This document shows positions 31,067-44,010 of a stretch of 64,000 bases of DNA, in pieces. Made by a program: the position numbers and the translations under genes. The DNA lies in contig OY978529.1 in NCBI GenBank assembly GCA_963854835.1, positions 7,350,501-7,414,500 of the forward strand, written 5' to 3'. Under the pieces are notes generated by a model. The model worked only from the letters and a program-made list of their open reading frames with translations. It had not been told where the DNA came from and ran no database searches. This DNA is from Megamerina dolium. Its lineage: Eukaryota > Arthropoda > Insecta > Diptera > Megamerinidae. Position 1 is the stretch's first letter, and each line of letters starts with the position of its first letter.

Positions 31067-34000
31067 CTGCAATATAAATAATTACATGTAGTGGGAAATG
31101 TTTTGTATGTAAATAATAAAAAATATTGTATGATATATTCACAAAATATATTCATTAAATTCATTGTCATACTTACAATCGAACCAACATCTTCCTTGAC
31201 CAAAATGTGGTCGTATTTTCTCATTTAACCATTTCGCTTTACTGAATCCATATGTTATTGCGGTCATCAGAATGGGTAATCCCCAACCATATAGTGAATA
31301 GTATACGAAACGTTTACGTTCTTTACCCCTGGAAGTTTTCTTCCCTTTGGCGGTTCTACAAAAATGAAGAAATGAAAATCACTATTATTACTATTTTGGG
31401 TAACTATTACACAATCACATCATCAATTCAGTAGACGAGATAAACAGAAGTATTTGAGGTTGGTTTGATTTCGTTCCGAAACTCAAAATTTTAATTGATG
31501 AAAGTTGAAATAATCATTAGTGGTTTCTCAAATATGGGCGACCACCATTTTTCTCTTCAACATTTTTTCAGAACATACTATCTTCATCCCTTAGGGGGGC
31601 TCCCCTACAAAATGTATGTTTTTTTAAAATACGCTACCAGCGCTTCACCCTTAAAGTGGGTGAAATATGTGACCCATCCATATTTATTGTTGTTAATCAC
31701 TATTTTTCCTGAATATATCCTTTATCTTTACTTCCTAGGGCTGGTCGCGTACAAAATAAACGTAAAAGCACATGGTAATCGTTAGTAATTCCATAATTGC
31801 CCACGAATCGCACCTCCAATGAGAGTTTTTAAAGTACATGGCAGAATATATATCTGATTCATAAACATTCATAGCGCTGCAGTAGGCAGTAGTAACATTT
31901 CGATCAAAAATATTATGACTAAGGAGAATTTTAAGGGATGCAGCATAATCCATAAGGAAAATGTAAAAAAATGATAATATGCATACCTGATGATTGGAGG
32001 CGCAGTCTTCTCTGTCCCGTACATAAAAAAGGAGACCCCACAATTTGCTCCAACTACCGTGGCATAAGTCTCCTGAGCATCGCATACAAGGTCTTACCCT
32101 GTGTGCTGTGTGAAAGATTGAAGCCCATGCCAACAAACTTATTTATTGGACCTTATCAGTGTGGCTTCAGACCTGGTAAATCTACCATCGACCAGATTTT
32201 CACACTGCGCCAAATCCTGGAGAAGATCCAAGAAAAACTGAGCGACACACACCACCTATTTGTTGATTATAAAGCCGCTTTCGACAGTGCGGTAAGGGAT
32301 TACCTCTACGCAACAATGTCTGAGTTCGGTATTCCTGCAAAGCTCATTCGACTTTGTAGAATGACACTACATAATTCCCGATGTGCAGTGAAAATTGTGA
32401 AGGACCTCTCAGCACCGTTTAATACCGACCGGGGTTTCAGACAAAGTGATTCGTTATCGTGAGACTTCTTCAATCTTATTATGGAGAAAATAATACGAGC
32501 TGTTGATCTACGACATAATGGCACTATCTTCAACAAAAGCGTTATGCTGTTGGAGTATGTCGACGATATTGACATAATCGGCATGAACACGCGAGCAGTC
32601 AGTGCAGCATTCTCAGAGTTGGAAAGAGAGCCGCGTCGAATGGGTCTTACGGTGAATGTGGGCAAGACGAAGTGCCTAGTGTCAACAAACAAAGAGTCCC
32701 GACGTCTTGGACAGCACGTCACTGTTGACAACTACGCTTTTGAAGTAGTAAGGGACTTTGTCTTTCTTGGAACCAGCATAAACAGCAGTAATGACGTCAG
32801 CCTGGAGATATTGCTAAGGATCACTCTTGCAAACAGGTGCTATTTTGGGCTGAGTAAGCAATTGAGAAGTCGAGGCCTCTCTCGAAGAACGAAAACTACA
32901 CTCTACAAGTCTCTTATCATGCCTGTTCTTACATATGGCATTGAAGCCTGGATAATTTCCACCTCGGATGAGCGAATGCTTCGAGTTTTCGAGAGAAAAG
33001 TCCTACGCAAGATCTTTGGACCTATTTGTGTTGGTGGCGAGTACCGAATAAAGTACAACCATGAGCTGTACGAGCTGTATGCCGATATTGACATAGTAAA
33101 GCGCATCAAAATCCAGCTGCTGCGCTGGCTAAGTGATGTCGAGCGAATGGAAGAACACACTCCAGCTAAGAAGATATTATATTCGAAACCCGCTAGAGGA
33201 CGATGCAGAAGAGGAAAACCTAACCTCCGGTGGAAAGACCAAGTACTGGAGAACCTGACGGCGCTTGGAATTTCTAACTGGCGCCAGCTGGCGAAGCATG
33301 TTATATTCGGCCTGAATCGATATTCGGTTGTTATGGCCACATAAGTAAGTAACTAAGTCACTTGTTAAGATAGCGAACAAACTTTTTAAGCACATATCGT
33401 GTAATAGAAATGTATATATCTCTCCTTAAGGACCATTTTATAAATAAGCAAAAGTACGGATCTATTATTATTATTATTTTGATTATTACTATTCAAATAT
33501 TCATAACTACCATAAGATATCATAATGCTGAATAAATATAATTAATATGTTTCATATTTCTACTCGCATTTTCTAAAATGGGTCAGTTTGTGAGCCCTTA
33601 AGATGAATTCATTTGTACAGTACATATTTAACCTTTGTTATTTGTTTATTTGTGGGTGTGAACGTATATGTATGCACATGTATTTATATAGCATTAAGAT
33701 GATGATGATGAAAAATACAATATGTAATTGCGGTAGTACAATACGAAGTGGCTCTAGCTTGTGTGAGTATGTGAATAGAAATGGCAGGCAACTAATAAAA
33801 AGCCACAGGATATGAGGATGAGAGTGGCATGAGTAAAAGATAATGCAATTTTTTTATTAATAGATTTAAAACTATTATCCTCCATATCCAGCAAACATTG
33901 CACATACGTATTGACGAATTTATACTAATACAATATATGGAGATATAAGCTTATGACATCTAACCTAATGATGATAATATTAATGTAATATAGCTCGGAT

Positions 34001-37000
34001 ACATTCTAACTACAATATATAAAAGTAATAAGTATTAATATCATAAAAAGTAATAATCGTTAAAATTCAAAGCAAATAGCAATTTGTACATAAAATAAAA
34101 AATAAATAAATATGTGGCCACATAAAGCCCCAAAGGGCTCATTGGCCGAGCTTCTCTTCCATTACTGTTGTGCGTCTTAAATTTTGGACAATATTAGAAG
34201 GGACCTACTTATTTTAGCCGGTTCCGAACGGCAGAACACTTGTGACATCACTTTTTCTGAGCTTTGTCACAGAGTTCTTTAAGAAGCTTTTTCATGGCAA
34301 GTTGTTACTGTCGGAAGAATTGCCAATTTCTTGCCGACAGGTGGGTACCGTTCGAAAGAAAAATCTTATCGATATTAAATTTGTTATGCATCAGCCGGGG
34401 ATTGAACCACCGACCTACAGATCAGAAGGCGAACACACTAACCACTGAGCTACGGCACCCAGCAATTTGTACATATTCTTATATAAATAGTTGGGTGTCA
34501 AGTTCTACAAATATATAAAAATATATACATATTTGTGTAAATAGTTGAATGTCACGTTATACAAATATGTAATTGCGAAAATATGAAATATGTTTATTGA
34601 ACTTACTATATACATATATATGTATGTATGTAATGTATGCTTGCATGTTAGTATTTTCAAATAAATTTGTTATTGATTGTGTGCCTTATAAATTATGCGT
34701 AAAATTGTACACAAAAAACTTAAGTGAAAGGAAATGTTTGACATTACAATTTACATATAAATTACTTTGCAGACCAACTCATTTTAACCGTCTTCTTAAA
34801 AGTTTGAAGCATGAGAGCGGACCCAGAACTACCCGACCTAATAAAGAAAACAGCAAATTTGGGAAAATTTTTCTTTAATTCTCAACATAATCTCCTTTCA
34901 GCTCTATACACTTTTTCCAGCGATATTCTATAGCTTCAATACCCTGTTTATAGTATAAATAGTTTAGCTCATTAAAATAGCCATCTAGCGCAGACTCCAT
35001 CTCTTCATTGTTTGCAAATCGTCTACCACCAAGCCAATTTTTTTTTTTCAAATTTGGAAATAGAAAATATTTCGAAGGAGCTAATTCTGGCGAAAAAGGT
35101 GCGTGCTGAAGTAATTCGAGCTTTAATTCATTGATTTTGGCCATCTCAATAGCGGAAGTGTGAACTGGTGCATTGTCTTGATGAGACAACACTTTCTTTT
35201 TCGCCAAATATGGCCTTTCTTCTTTAATTTCATCACTTAAACGATGCAACAAGTTAGCATAGCATTAACATTACTTTTTGAAGATAATCAATAAAAATTA
35301 TCCCACGTGCATCCCAAAAAACGGACGCCATAGCCTTGCCTGCAGATGGAACTGTTCTCGCCTTCTTTGGGCACGATTCTCCCCTCTCAGGCCACTGTTT
35401 TGACTGCTCCTTTGTCTCAGGTGTGAAGTGGTGTACCCATGTCTCAACCATGGTTACGAATTGAAACTCGACTTTATTACTGTAAAACATCGCCAAACAC
35501 TCTATAGAAACATCTTTACGATGTTGTTGTTGTTCTATTTTGAGCAAACGCGGCACCCATCTTGCACACAGCTTTTTCATCTCCTAATTTTCGGTCAATA
35601 TACGATATCAAATATATTTATAGCACTTTTTGAAATGCCTGTAATTTCACCTTCAGCCGGCGACCATCCAATACCATTTTGTGGTTATTCTTAACCGTTT
35701 CTGGCGTGGCCATCTCAATTGGTCGATCACTACGGTGTTCGTCTTCGCAGCTCGTTCGACCTCATTTATGCTCTTATACAATATTTTTTGGCCGTAAACG
35801 AGAGAGCACACTCCCCCAGAGTAGAATCTAGTTCGGCTTTAATATTCGTTGGACTGAGACCTTTCAAATGAAAGTATTGAAAAGTACACTATTGAATTAC
35901 ATAACGGTGACCAATTTTTTCCATGTTTACAAATTCACTAAGGTCATTAACTTTCGATGGCTCCTTTTAAAACATATGTTTTAAAAGGTTGCCACTTTTC
36001 ACCAAAATATATGTTAGGTCGGGTAGTTCTGGGACCGCCCGTATGTTTGGAATTTTAGTCAGGATTTTATAAGTAGGCAGAAGTAATTGCCAGTGATATA
36101 GAAAATTAAATATATACATGATCAGATTAGTCGATTTAAATCTATCTCTTCCACTGACGAAATTGTTCAAAATATTACTACTTTCTAAAATCTAAAAAAC
36201 ACGATAGATTAGACTAGATATTTTGCTTGACTTGTACTTGTATGTTCTATACTGACGGCTCAAAAACCTGGAGTGGCACTGATTGCGGGTGCTACTTGCA
36301 CGATCAGACCAAGTATTCTGTCTTCACTGGGAGCATAGCGACAGTGTTTTTATTCGAAGACTCAAGTTGGCGTGCTGGATTACTTAGAAAAAGTTGTCTG
36401 GAAGGCACGTCGGCAATTGCAGTGACAATTAGATATTTGTTTTTTTTTTTTTTGATGATTAGTAACTCTAAGGTGAATTTGAATATCGTTGCAAAATGGT
36501 TATATGGATGCCAGGACACTGCGCTATTAAAGGGAATGAATTTACCGATCACTTGGTTAATGAGGACTTAATGGGTACACTTATACACCCATATTCATTG
36601 TAAGTTATGGTGGGTTCCGACAACTTTGAAGATTCTCTCTAAAGGAGGACGTGATCTTTACTCGACGAACATGCAAATTGGCGTGTGAAAGAACCTGACA
36701 GAGAAAGAATCTCAGGTTACTGATCGTGGCCATCACAGGCTATCACAACACTAATTTGTTGAAGACGGTACACATTTTGTTGGAAGCTATCGAACAATGA
36801 ATTTATTTGAGATAGACAACGCCCTCATTTGTTGTCATACTGTGTAGATATTTGCAATAGAGATGAATCGACTTGAATGTGATTAAATATAATATCATAA
36901 TACCTACCCAAATGTCTGCCATATATCAAAACACATAACGTTCATCCATGCAAATGCGGCCATTAGACAGAAATATATGAAGAATGCTACAAATAGTTAT

Positions 37001-40000
37001 CAATGAAATGAACAAAATAATACAAAGAATTTATAATTAATTTTCATATCAAGTATTAAGCATGGTGTGTCAATAGAAATTGCATGATAAAATATTTGTC
37101 TTCTTCTGTCTCTATCTCTCTTTCACACATTTCTATTATTATTAATAATATTATTATTATATGATCATGATAATAATATTAATATCAAATAATCCAAATT
37201 GTATATTATTATCATCAATTATTCACACTTACCCGATGTTGCACATACATTATCGTTTGGTGTTGGCATCAATTGTCCCAATGCAATACTCAGATATGCT
37301 GCAAATAGGCTACACACTAAGCATATCAATATTTGGCCAGGTAAATTTCGTAATTTCTCAATTGTTAAATAGACCAATAATGTGATAATATAGAAGCAGC
37401 ATGATATTAACAATCCAATTGGATATAGACGAAAACGTATCCCATCACTGCCAACGATTGCATTATCAAAGCAAAGAAATGTATAAAGCTGCGTTCGGAC
37501 ATATGGACGAGTATGTGTTTGCATGTGGAGGAAAACTTCAAATATCAACAAATATTGAAAGAATTTTTGATTCCTTAATACATATGATGGCTCGACAACA
37601 ACATTACCTGCTGATCCGATGAGCTGGCATTGTGCATCTTTTCAATACAATATTGATCATTAGTATAATGTTTTCTGGTGCTGAGCACACGTAGTGAACC
37701 ATCAGCTTCGTTGATTGTATGCATCTCATCGTTATATTTATCAGGATCCAAATAATATTTGGCACAATCCAAACCTCGTAATATACCAAATACTGCAATA
37801 GATGAATATGGGAGACGTGGTGAATTTTTGAGTGGTTTTTTTTTTTTTTAATTAAATGAGAATTGAATTATATTTAAATATGCAAAGTTTCAAAAAGATA
37901 ATAATATGGCAGATAAAAGGCAGTTTCTCATGCAGTTGGCGCGTCGACATAATCAACATGGCCACGAAAGTAAATAGTACAACATTCTCTGGATTAGAAA
38001 GATAATCGCATTTATATTTGAAATCAACTGGAGGACACAGACGAAGAGGTGGACCCAAACTCTGGTGAAAGGATCAATTACTAGAGAACCTGATAGTGCT
38101 TGGAATTTCTTACTCTGCACCAGCGGAGCCGAAAACGGTGACGACTGACGAAGCATTCTATCAAAAACTGCACAAAATCTATTTTTGAAATTTATAGAAT
38201 CTAGGAACTTAATCAAAAGTTGACATTTGGGTATGCTGATCAAGTGCTTTCCGATCGCCATGTGTGCTAAAACAATCATTGACAAAGATTTAAAGACATA
38301 AGAGCGATTAGCGGGGGGAACCTCCAATTTAATCAATGAACCAACTATTTTTTTGCATAGTCTAGCTACTACTATCCAACTACTACTACTAGAGGTTCAC
38401 TTCTAAGTTTGTTGCAAAATACTTTGACATATTACACATTCTGAATCTCACCTGGTTTCAAGATCGCACATACACTAGCCAGAATGGAATCCATGGTTCA
38501 CTACATTGGGGAATAATATACTTTAAGACTCCATTACTTTTCAACTGCTCACTGGATGAAAACTGAAAAATACCTCAACAACTCCTACTGAACAACATCC
38601 CTGGTTTCATGCAACGCAAAGAGCTCAACACAATATACGAGGAGACTAACAAGAGTTCGGTAAGCTGCATGAATAAAAACACGTAAACATTTTTTTAATT
38701 TGTTATTTTTTATTTTTTCTACATAATGACCATTAATTTCAATGTATTTTTTAAATCTGTAGATCCACTGATCAAAGCAATCTTCAAAATCACGTTTTGT
38801 AGCTTGTTAAGATCTATGTTAACCGCTTTAATTTTCACTGCATTGTTACCAAAAACATTTCCCCAAAATTTTTCTTAATGTTTGGAAATAACTAGAAATC
38901 ACAAGGCGCCAGATCCGAGGAATATGCAGCATTGTGAGCTAGCGCACTATCATGGTGCAGAAAGTAGCGACGCAGTTCCTCTTTGTTTCAGTTACCCAAC
39001 AAATTGTCGTACACATTTGGTAAACAGTCTTCAGTATACCATTTCGCAGTCACTCTCTGACAAGTATTTATGAGAATAACAGCTTCAATTCTTGCTCTAG
39101 TGATGTAAGCCGCAATCATCACTTTCGTTGCTGATATTTATTGCTTTGTTTTAACAGGTAGATTTGCTCCTTTTGAGCTCCATAAACAGGTTTGTAACCT
39201 GTTGCGATCATGCTGAAGTTACTAGATTCTCCGTTTTCGAATTTTCTTAGAAAATATTGAGGAAAACGCAATCGAGCTTCTTTCTGACTATCATTCAACA
39301 TTAGTGGGACCCATCGAGCAGATTTCTTCATGTATTGGAAATTATTCCGCAATATTCGCGATACAGCCATAACATTCAAGTGCAATTCACTGGCTATGAG
39401 TACTTGTGTCATTCGTGGATCTCCATCAATTTTTTTCTTTAACCAGAGCCACATTTATCAAGCCGGTCGAAGATTTTGGCCTTCCTTCGCGCGGCTCGTC
39501 CTCTTCGGAAAACTGTCCAGTCTGGAATCATTGATACAATTTACAAATGGTCCTAGAAGAAGATGCGTTCGTTCCATATGTTGTTTGGAATTCACTTAAA
39601 ATTTCTATGGGCTTAAGTTAACGTCGAAATCCGTAAAGGATTGCTTGTCGAATTTCTTCTGACGTTGGTGGCGAAATTTCCGCCAAATTTTCGTCAGTAA
39701 TTTTACGTTCTCTCACCTCAATTCTTACCGAATTTTCTGAAATTTGAAATGAAATATCATTAAATTACTACAAAACGTGCACTATTTTTAATTCTTTAAA
39801 ATCGCATAAAATATCATCAATTTACCAAACTTTTGTTAATCTCTCCGTATCTGGCTTCCACTTGCTTACTCCGAAACAAACCTAATTTAAAGCTACGTAC
39901 GTGCTGCTTATTAGGACATCACATTCCCAGATATCAGCTTCATAAAATGCGTATAACTCAAGCGACACCGTGTCGTCTAGAAGGTGAAGAAACATCACAC

Positions 40001-42632
40001 ATTACGTGTTCTTTGCCACTGTCTAATGCTAACTTGCAATAGATTGAAATCAATCTGTTTCACCTGTTTGTTTGACAATAAATCAGCTTTATCAAAGGAT
40101 TTCGTAGATTTCATTATGATTACAGACTCTCTTGCGCATTATGCGCACAATGTTTAACATAAATGTAATTTGACGGCTTAAATGAAATGAAAAAGTATGA
40201 GTTGTTGCTATTTGTGAGTTGTATTTTGCGACTTGTGACTTATTTCAAAATTGGTGTTCTTGCTCGACCGTCTCCTTTGTCATCGTAGAATAGAATGCAC
40301 GAAAATTAAAAATCAAAAAAATACAGAGCACAACAGAGTTGCAATAAGCTGTGGTGAATATCAACCTCGTGCTTTACCAGTGTTGTTAATCGATAATAAA
40401 AGATCTATCAAATTAAAGTGGTTGACTTTTGAGTCAACGCATTTATATATAGAAAATATGTTTTACAAAAAACCTAGAGCGTTCAATAGAAAAGAACTTG
40501 GAGTATTTGTGCACTTTTATTGAGCTACTCAGTTAAGCTGTGCTCTAGAAATACATTTGAACATATTCATGCATTTTTTCGTTGACTATAAATCTTATTT
40601 AGGCGATTATGCATATATGTAATTATATTTTTTAATGATGTATGTAGGTACATACTTGGTGTACATTTATATTTTTGCGTCGATATTCGCAGATGAGTTC
40701 TAATTGCTTTGTTAAAATAAATGATCTAATCATCAATATCAACAATCACAACCACTAATTTCCAATTTGTTTATATACATCCATATGATTCTAACGTGAG
40801 ATGAGATAAGTGGGGCAGGTTGGGTGTAAAAAGAAAACAAAATAAACAAAAATAAAACAAACAAAAATTGAAATTAAAATAAAATCACAATATGTTAGAA
40901 ACCATATCGTGTCCAAAAAAAAAAAAAAAAATAATAATATATTGTAGGTACATACGTTAAGTATGTTTTGAATATATTTCAAGAGTAAACAATTAAAACG
41001 ATTATATGTTTAATTTCGTGTGAAAACTTCATTTGTTTAGCATCGATTTTTTTTTTTTCAACGGCCATACATTTGAGACTATTAGATCCATATTAAAGGG
41101 TATTCAAATTTATGTATTATATTCAGATGCTGACGCTGAATAATGGAAAATGATTAGGGATAAGTCATATAAATTGCTAGACTGTCAATCCTTTGCGGAA
41201 GGATTCCATAGAATTTGTGTGACATGCATATTACTCTTCCGAAAAACTTCTTAAAAAGATATACAAGTCCTAAGATTTTTCTTGGTTTTTAGTATTATTT
41301 AAAGAATTCAATTCAATTCACAAATTTTTCTTTTTAAAAATCATTTGATGCAAACTTTGTACTACAAGGGCTATGGAAATGTATGAAATGGACGATTTTG
41401 TACTTGATTTTGCAGATAACAACTCTGTCTCAACTCTGGAAACAGTTTTTAATCATAAAATGCACATTGTCGTTTTGCAAATTCGAACACCCTTTATATA
41501 TGAAATTCCTAAGTTGAATATCCTAATTCATAGAAAATTAATATGATCTGTTACTTTACAATACAGAGGTTGCTCGATATATGTTGCAGCAAACTAATAA
41601 ACAAATTATTGGTTTTTTTTCTTCTATTTATTCTCCAAACTTACCTGATGGTTTTGTTAAATTCGCAGTTATATCCAAGTGTTCAAAACTATGAAATTGA
41701 ATATCAAGTTCATCTTTTGTACAAATATTCCTTCTGTATAGTTCACCATCGACACAACATCGGCGTATACACAACATGTGATCGCATATATCTGTGACAT
41801 CACAAACGCGTACAAGAAATCTTTGCTGATTATTATTAATATTTATTATCGGGCGCTTTGTACTGTTGGTGAGATTTGGTGTTGCATTAGATAGTGATGT
41901 TATAGCCTCTATGCAATAATCGGGCGTATTAAATTGCTGCTTTGTGTCCATCAATATCAATTGACTGTTGGTAATTTGAAAACGATCAGCTGTCAAATGA
42001 TATTCAATTAACACACGATCGGATGGACAATCAACAGCTGAATCCACAAAGACTGTGAAATGACTGCTGTTAATCATTGAGCTGTAGACGTTTAAATTTG
42101 GATCAAACCGTATGCACATTTGTTTACTCTCATCGTATACATAATTATTGGGACAACATTTATGCACAACACTTACGCGTTCCATTCGACGATTCATAGT
42201 GGTGCTGGGACACGAGATGGCTATTAGTTTTGCATTATTCAAATTGGCCAAACACGAATATGTGCTCAATTCTCTATCCATGCCACCACGTGTAATATCA
42301 ACAAGTACCGGACGTTCACACACCGGTATGCCGGTACGTGTTATCGGAAGTTTTTTCTCATGTTGCATTTGTGTGAGAAAATTAAAGGGTGCTGTAATTG
42401 TACCCAATATTTCATCATAGTCTGGCGTTGATGATGATCCCGTTGAGTTTGCATCAATACAATTATATTCATCTGGTTGGAATGGTCCCGTATTGAGTTT
42501 CACAAATAATGAGCCCACTGTACAGCACGCGGTCATAAGTGTTGGAGTCGTCGTACTTCTCTCAACAGCAACAACATTCCAAATAATCGTACTTAATAAG
42601 AATAATGCAGCAGGATATATGGGAAAATACAT
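30680..42632 (-). CDS. mthl1: Methuselah-like GPCR, mthl1-type, six exons (3' end incomplete)
   Basis: Minus-strand exons 42632-41645, 37792-37608, 37488-37233, 36986-36908, 31355-31177 and 31066-30680 join with GT-AG introns and consistent phases, giving at least 691 residues. A signal peptide (MYFPIYPAALFLLSTIIWNV) precedes a Cys-rich ectodomain of nearly 400 residues with CC pairs and N-glycosylation sites. Seven membrane helices follow: about 412-435 and 444-463 in exon 3, 479-500 in exon 4, 518-540 in exon 5, and 570-595, 630-648 and 654-678 in exon 6. Methuselah receptors are insect secretin-type GPCRs; Drosophila mthl1 (Mist) is a Fog receptor in gastrulation. The long ectodomain suggests mthl1, but another Methuselah paralogue is possible. 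The last exon ends at a donor (GATTAG|GTAAGT), so a cytoplasmic tail exon is missing. Read-through would stop at 30651. Confidence 0.83.
31177..31355 (-). CDS. mthl1: GPCR exon 5: TM4
   Basis: After TTTTTGTAG the exon reads TAKGKKTSRGKERKRFVYYS, then LYGWGLPILMTAITYGFSKA (TM4), and ends GRCWFD. YGWGLP and the extracellular GRCWF are conserved secretin-type GPCR signatures. Donor CGATT|GTAAGT. Confidence 0.84.
31975..33345 (+). mobile_element. YADD-family LINE, longest fragment
   Basis: It starts with PDDWRRSLLCPVHKKGD and NYRGISLLSIAYKVL (RT block 1), passes FRPGKSTIDQIFTLRQILEK and VDYKAAFDS, has a stop after FRQSDSLS, reads LLEYVDDIDIIG (YVDD instead of YADD) and ends with the C-terminal RPNLRWKDQVLENL region. 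The 3' end is GGCCACATAAGTAAGTAACT, again a TAAG-type tail. It keeps a 13- to 14-codon segment (RCYFGLSKQLRSR) absent from the copies at 21905 and 24875. It sits in the GPCR TM3-TM4 intron. Confidence 0.86.
34078..34475 (-). mobile_element. tRNA-derived SINE, full-length with 15-bp target duplication
   Basis: The element (34093-34460) reads on the minus strand from GGGTGCCGTAGCTCAGTGGT to an AT-rich tail. The 15-mer AGCAATTTGTACATA occurs at 34078-34092 and at 34461-34475, exactly bounding it. This fixes both ends of the family and shows LINE-mediated insertion in the not-too-distant past. Confidence 0.93.
34812..36045 (-). mobile_element. Mariner (DD34D) copy C
   Basis: Both terminal repeats are present (GGACCCAGAACTACCCGACC on the left; its partner GGTCGGGTAGTTCTGGGACC on the right). 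Minus-strand transposase pieces include KKLCARWVPRLLKIEQ, MVETWVHHFTPETKEQ, DNAPVHTSAIEMAKINELKL and KGDYVEN. It has several frameshifts and small insertions. It lies in the GPCR TM3-TM4 intron. Confidence 0.87.
36225..36575 (+). mobile_element. LINE RNase H fragment
   Basis: It begins MFYTDGSKTWSGTDCGCY, the first RNase H catalytic block, and later has IVAKWLYGCQDTALLKGMN in place of the WVPGH-x-GI-x-GNE block. Degraded, with a T-run inside. Confidence 0.65.
36908..36986 (-). CDS. mthl1: GPCR exon 4: TM3
   Basis: A 79-bp exon reading AFFIYFCLMAAFAWMNVMCF then DIWQTFG, the conserved FDIW motif at the end of TM3 in Methuselah receptors. It is too short to stand out as an open frame. Acceptor ATTTGTAG, donor TTTGG|GTAGGT. 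Confidence 0.8.
37233..37488 (-). CDS. mthl1: GPCR exon 3: TM1 and TM2
   Basis: Acceptor CGAACGCAG, then LYTFLCFDNAIVGSDGIRFR, TM1 (YPIGLLISCCFYIITLLVY), loop IEKLRNLPGQ, TM2 (ILICLVCSLFAAYLSIALGQ). The donor is ACATCGG|GTAAGT. The LRN-x-G loop after TM1 is characteristic of the family. An acceptor 39 bp further in would start with TGA and was rejected. Confidence 0.82.
37608..37792 (-). CDS. mthl1: GPCR exon 2: membrane-proximal ectodomain
   Basis: The acceptor CTATTGCAG precedes TATTTGGT; with the carried G it reads VFGILRGLDCAKYYLDPDKY and ends MHNASSSDQQ at CAGCAG|GTAATG in phase 0. It adds two cysteines and one NAS glycosylation site. Confidence 0.8.
38010..38165 (+). mobile_element. 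YADD-family LINE 3' remnant
   Basis: Frames here resemble the LINE C-terminus (GHRRRGGPKL, then KDQLLENLIVLGIS) with frameshifts. Only about 150 bp remain, inside the GPCR intron between exons 1 and 2. Confidence 0.55.
38680..39790 (-). mobile_element. Degraded mariner-like element, third lineage
   Basis: Minus-strand pieces: SPPTSEEIRQAILYGFRR, then a region with GQFSEEDEPREGRPKSS, then TQVLIASELHLNVMAVSRIL, RWVPLMLNDSQKEARL, and near 38760-38810 a C-terminal piece KNTLKLMVIM. The order fits a mariner transposase (DNA-binding, linker, catalytic), but stops are frequent and the catalytic blocks are hard to place. Confidence 0.6.
39791..41644. other. Intron sequence without recognised content
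   Basis: Left part of the GPCR exon 1-exon 2 intron next to exon 1. AT-rich, with A- and T-runs near 40918 and 41050. No exon, RNA gene or transposon recognised. Confidence 0.4.
41645..42632 (-). CDS. mthl1: GPCR exon 1: signal peptide and ectodomain
   Basis: 329 codons from the ATG to CCATCAG|GTAAGT. After the signal peptide the ectodomain has ACCTVGSLFVKLNTGPF, HKCCPNNYVYDESKQMC and LCIRRCCVDGELYRRN, the Cys-pair pattern of Methuselah ectodomains. NXS/T sites include NSSHF, SNATPNLTNST and ITANLTKPS. Confidence 0.85.
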
Positions 42633-43539
42633 GAATAATTGATAATTATATTGACAATGATGATGATGAGAATGTGATGTGTGCCAGAGATTCGTTTATT
42701 TTTGTTTGTTTGTTGAGTTTTTCTTTTTATTATTTTTTTATTGCTTTTGACGATCGTTTTTTTTTTTGTTTTTTTTTTTACCAAAGTTGACCGTTTTTAT
42801 TCGATACACATGTACTATATGACGTGATCACTTTAGATCACCACATTTTAGGATACCAATAGACAACATCATCAAATTATCAACCGTGTTTAATACAAAT
42901 ATCAATCGATCGTGTTTACACAAAACAACACCAACATAGGTACGTATAATCTTATCAATTTTTTTTTTAAAAATAAACGACAATTAAATGTATTGTTGGC
43001 ACAAGTATGTGTGATTTTTATTTCTTCTTGTGAATTTAGTGAGAGCGGCCACTCAACGTACGCATTCGATGAATATTGCAATCAACCGTTCTACCGTAGT
43101 TCTCTATACTAACTGAATGAAATTGTCTAAGTTGTCCAAAATATAAATAAATTAATATTCGTGCATACCCTACAACAGCTGGCAAATTGCTCATCACAAG
43201 TAAGTCAGTCAGTGATTCGAAGCGCAGCCGTACTCCATACCAAACATAACATATTTATGTATATGCGAGAGTTGTAAGATATATATCTAGCCAATGCAAG
43301 ATGTGACATTTATATTTTTCATAATTGTCATCGATGTCAATCAGCTGTGTTCTATTATATTCAGGCAGAAATATGTGTCTGAGTTAGACAGAAGCTTTCA
43401 ATTTACTGTCTATAATGCAATCTACAAAAATTCAGTCTGTAGCGAAAAGTTTAAATCAAAATGAAGAAGATCAATTTTGGAATGTAATCTTTTTGTTTTA
43501 ATATTTTTAACAAAAATACCAACATCAATAAATGAATCC

Positions 43540-43725
43540 TACTACGATTGTACGATTAATCATTTAATTTAATTAATCATTTAGCCAATATTTGATTGAA
43601 ATTGTATTGGAAAAAATATTGCAAGTATTTTGAATTTTTTAATTCGGATTAATCTAATAATTTCATATTTGATTAATCAAAATTATGATTATTCGAATAA
43701 TTCGTTATTTGATTAACCAAACCTT
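43540..43725. repeat. Second copy of the TTGATTAATCAA-type AT repeat
   Basis: It shares TTTGATTAATCAAAATTATG, ATTCGAATAATTCGTTATTT and a TTGTATTGGAAA-AATATT segment with 9840-10310, in the same order. It is a dispersed repeat rather than chance AT-richness. Confidence 0.55.
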
Positions 43726-43799
43726 TAAGGAGAAAATGTCTTTACAGAAAGAGGTTTGACTTCAACAATCATTAGAAAACCAATAATTTATTTTGGAAT

Positions 43800-44010
43800 G
43801 GATTGAAGAAGACCTTCAGAAGGATTCTAGATTTAGAAAACTACTATATCATATACTGTCACCTTAACCTCTTAACAGCAATAGCCTTTAACCCCATTAA
43901 ACAATGCAGAGAAGAGGAAGCTCGTCTACTCAAGGTTACCTTGATATTGATCCCGGGACATCGGATCATAGAAGGTAATGAAGAGGTGAATTAATTTACT
44001 ACAGCAGGAT
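43800..44010 (+). mobile_element. LINE RNase H fragment
   Basis: A short frame ends VTLILIPGHRIIEGNEEVN, matching the GHEESEGNEKVN block of the LINE at 25978-26810. A second open frame nearby (44164-44358) is unassigned and could be host or LINE DNA. Confidence 0.55.
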
